This document shows positions 63,574-64,000 of a DNA stretch of 64,000 nucleotides, piece after piece. Every line of letters begins with the position of its first letter. Within the stretch, counting starts at the first letter, position 1. The translations under genes were made by a program, and so were the position numbers. The DNA is from Kaistia geumhonensis (lineage in GTDB: Bacteria; Pseudomonadota; Alphaproteobacteria; Rhizobiales; Kaistiaceae): assembly GCF_030815145.1 (NCBI RefSeq), contig NZ_JAUSWJ010000001.1:310001-374000 (forward strand). Reading direction: 5' to 3'. Below the pieces are notes generated by a model. It searched no databases. It was not told the DNA's origin and saw nothing but the letters and a program-made list of their open reading frames with translations.

Positions 63574-64000
63574 TTGGCCTATAGTGAACATCCGCGCCCG
63601 CAATTCGAGCGCGAACGCTGGCTCTCGCTCGACGGTGCCTGGCAGTTCGCCCATGACGACGAAGCGCGCTGGACCGGCCCGGCCGACGCACGCTTCGACC
63701 GCACCATCACCGTCCCCTATGCGCCTGAAGCGCCGCGCAGTGGCATTCACGACGAGGGCTTCCATCCGGTCGTCTGGTATCGCCGTGAACTGGAGCTGCC
63801 GGCGGATCTCGCGCCGGATGCCGAACACGATGCGATCCTCCACTTCGGCGCCATCGACTACAAGAGCGACATCTGGATCAACGGCCAGCATGCCGCGAGC
63901 CATGTCGGCGGGCACACGCCGGTGCGCGTTCGCCTCGGCGCCTATGTGACCGACGGCAAGATCGACATCGTTGTCCGTGCCGAGGACGATCCGGCCGACA
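63574..64000 (+). CDS. glycoside hydrolase family 2 enzyme, N-terminal part (cut by right edge)
   Basis: TTG at 63574, with GGAGG seven bases upstream, opens a frame running off the window (about 142 residues seen). It starts AYSEHPRPQFERERWLSLDGAWQF, then ITVPYAPEAPRSGI, VVWYRRELELP, HFGAIDYKSDIWINGQ and HVGGHTPVRVRLG. This is the sugar-binding jelly-roll domain at the start of GH2 beta-galactosidases, glucuronidases and mannosidases. The catalytic domain lies outside, so the sugar specificity is unknown. Confidence 0.88.
   Translation, partial: MAYSEHPRPQFERERWLSLDGAWQFAHDDEARWTGPADARFDRTITVPYAPEAPRSGIHDEGFHPVVWYRRELELPADLAPDAEHDAILHFGAIDYKSDIWINGQHAASHVGGHTPVRVRLGAYVTDGKIDIVVRAEDDPAD

Overview
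The window reads as chromosomal DNA of a high-GC alphaproteobacterium, most likely a member of Hyphomicrobiales (Rhizobiales). The evidence is a ftsB-pdhA-pdhB-pdhC-lpd block in which the E1-beta subunit carries its own lipoyl domain, a phosphatidylcholine synthase, an invasion-associated locus B protein, HspQ, the membrane urate hydroxylase PuuD, and a bmp-type ABC transporter inside a xanthine dehydrogenase operon. The genus cannot be fixed by reading alone. I see no tRNA, rRNA, CRISPR array, insertion sequence or prophage gene.

Positions 1-15900 are a surface polysaccharide cluster with genes on both strands. It holds a WcaF-like acetyltransferase (cut by the left edge), a Wzx-type flippase, two different O-antigen ligase/polymerase-family membrane proteins, a secreted beta-helix (pectate-lyase-3-like) protein, three glycosyltransferases, two polysaccharide pyruvyl transferases, a VanZ-like protein, and a TPR plus C-terminal beta-sandwich protein translationally coupled to the second polymerase. 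The priming glycosyltransferase and the export and chain-length proteins are not in view and may lie to the left.

Positions 15900-39600 are mostly housekeeping. A DEAD-box RNA helicase is followed by ftsB, the pyruvate dehydrogenase genes, a small DUF465 protein, lpdA, an ArsC/Spx-like protein, sdhE and mfd (ended by a good terminator). Then come an orphan YejA-like binding protein, an IalB protein with a clear terminator, hspQ, a UbiH-type hydroxylase coupled to a split YeeE/YedE pair, pcs, a TerC protein, two tandem paralogous MFS transporters and a quinone oxidoreductase.

Positions 39749-54010 form one co-directional purine-catabolism island: uraH, xdhA, xdhB, xdhC, a four-gene BMP-family ABC importer, puuD, uraD, an allantoate amidohydrolase and an M20-family protein with an altered metal site. 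Together they would take up a purine or nucleoside and carry xanthine through urate to allantoin, then from allantoate onward. The allantoin-to-allantoate step (allantoinase) is missing from the window.

Positions 54118-64000 contain a three-gene operon (secreted TPR protein, type III polyketide synthase, isoprenylcysteine-methyltransferase-family protein) divergent from an ECF sigma/anti-sigma pair. After these come rimO, a PPK2 polyphosphate kinase, an endonuclease/phosphatase-family protein, a 0.67 kb stretch without a recognised gene, a DUF998-like membrane protein, an unknown Pro/Ala-rich membrane-anchored protein, and the start of a GH2 glycosidase preceded by a GntR-type operator-like palindrome.
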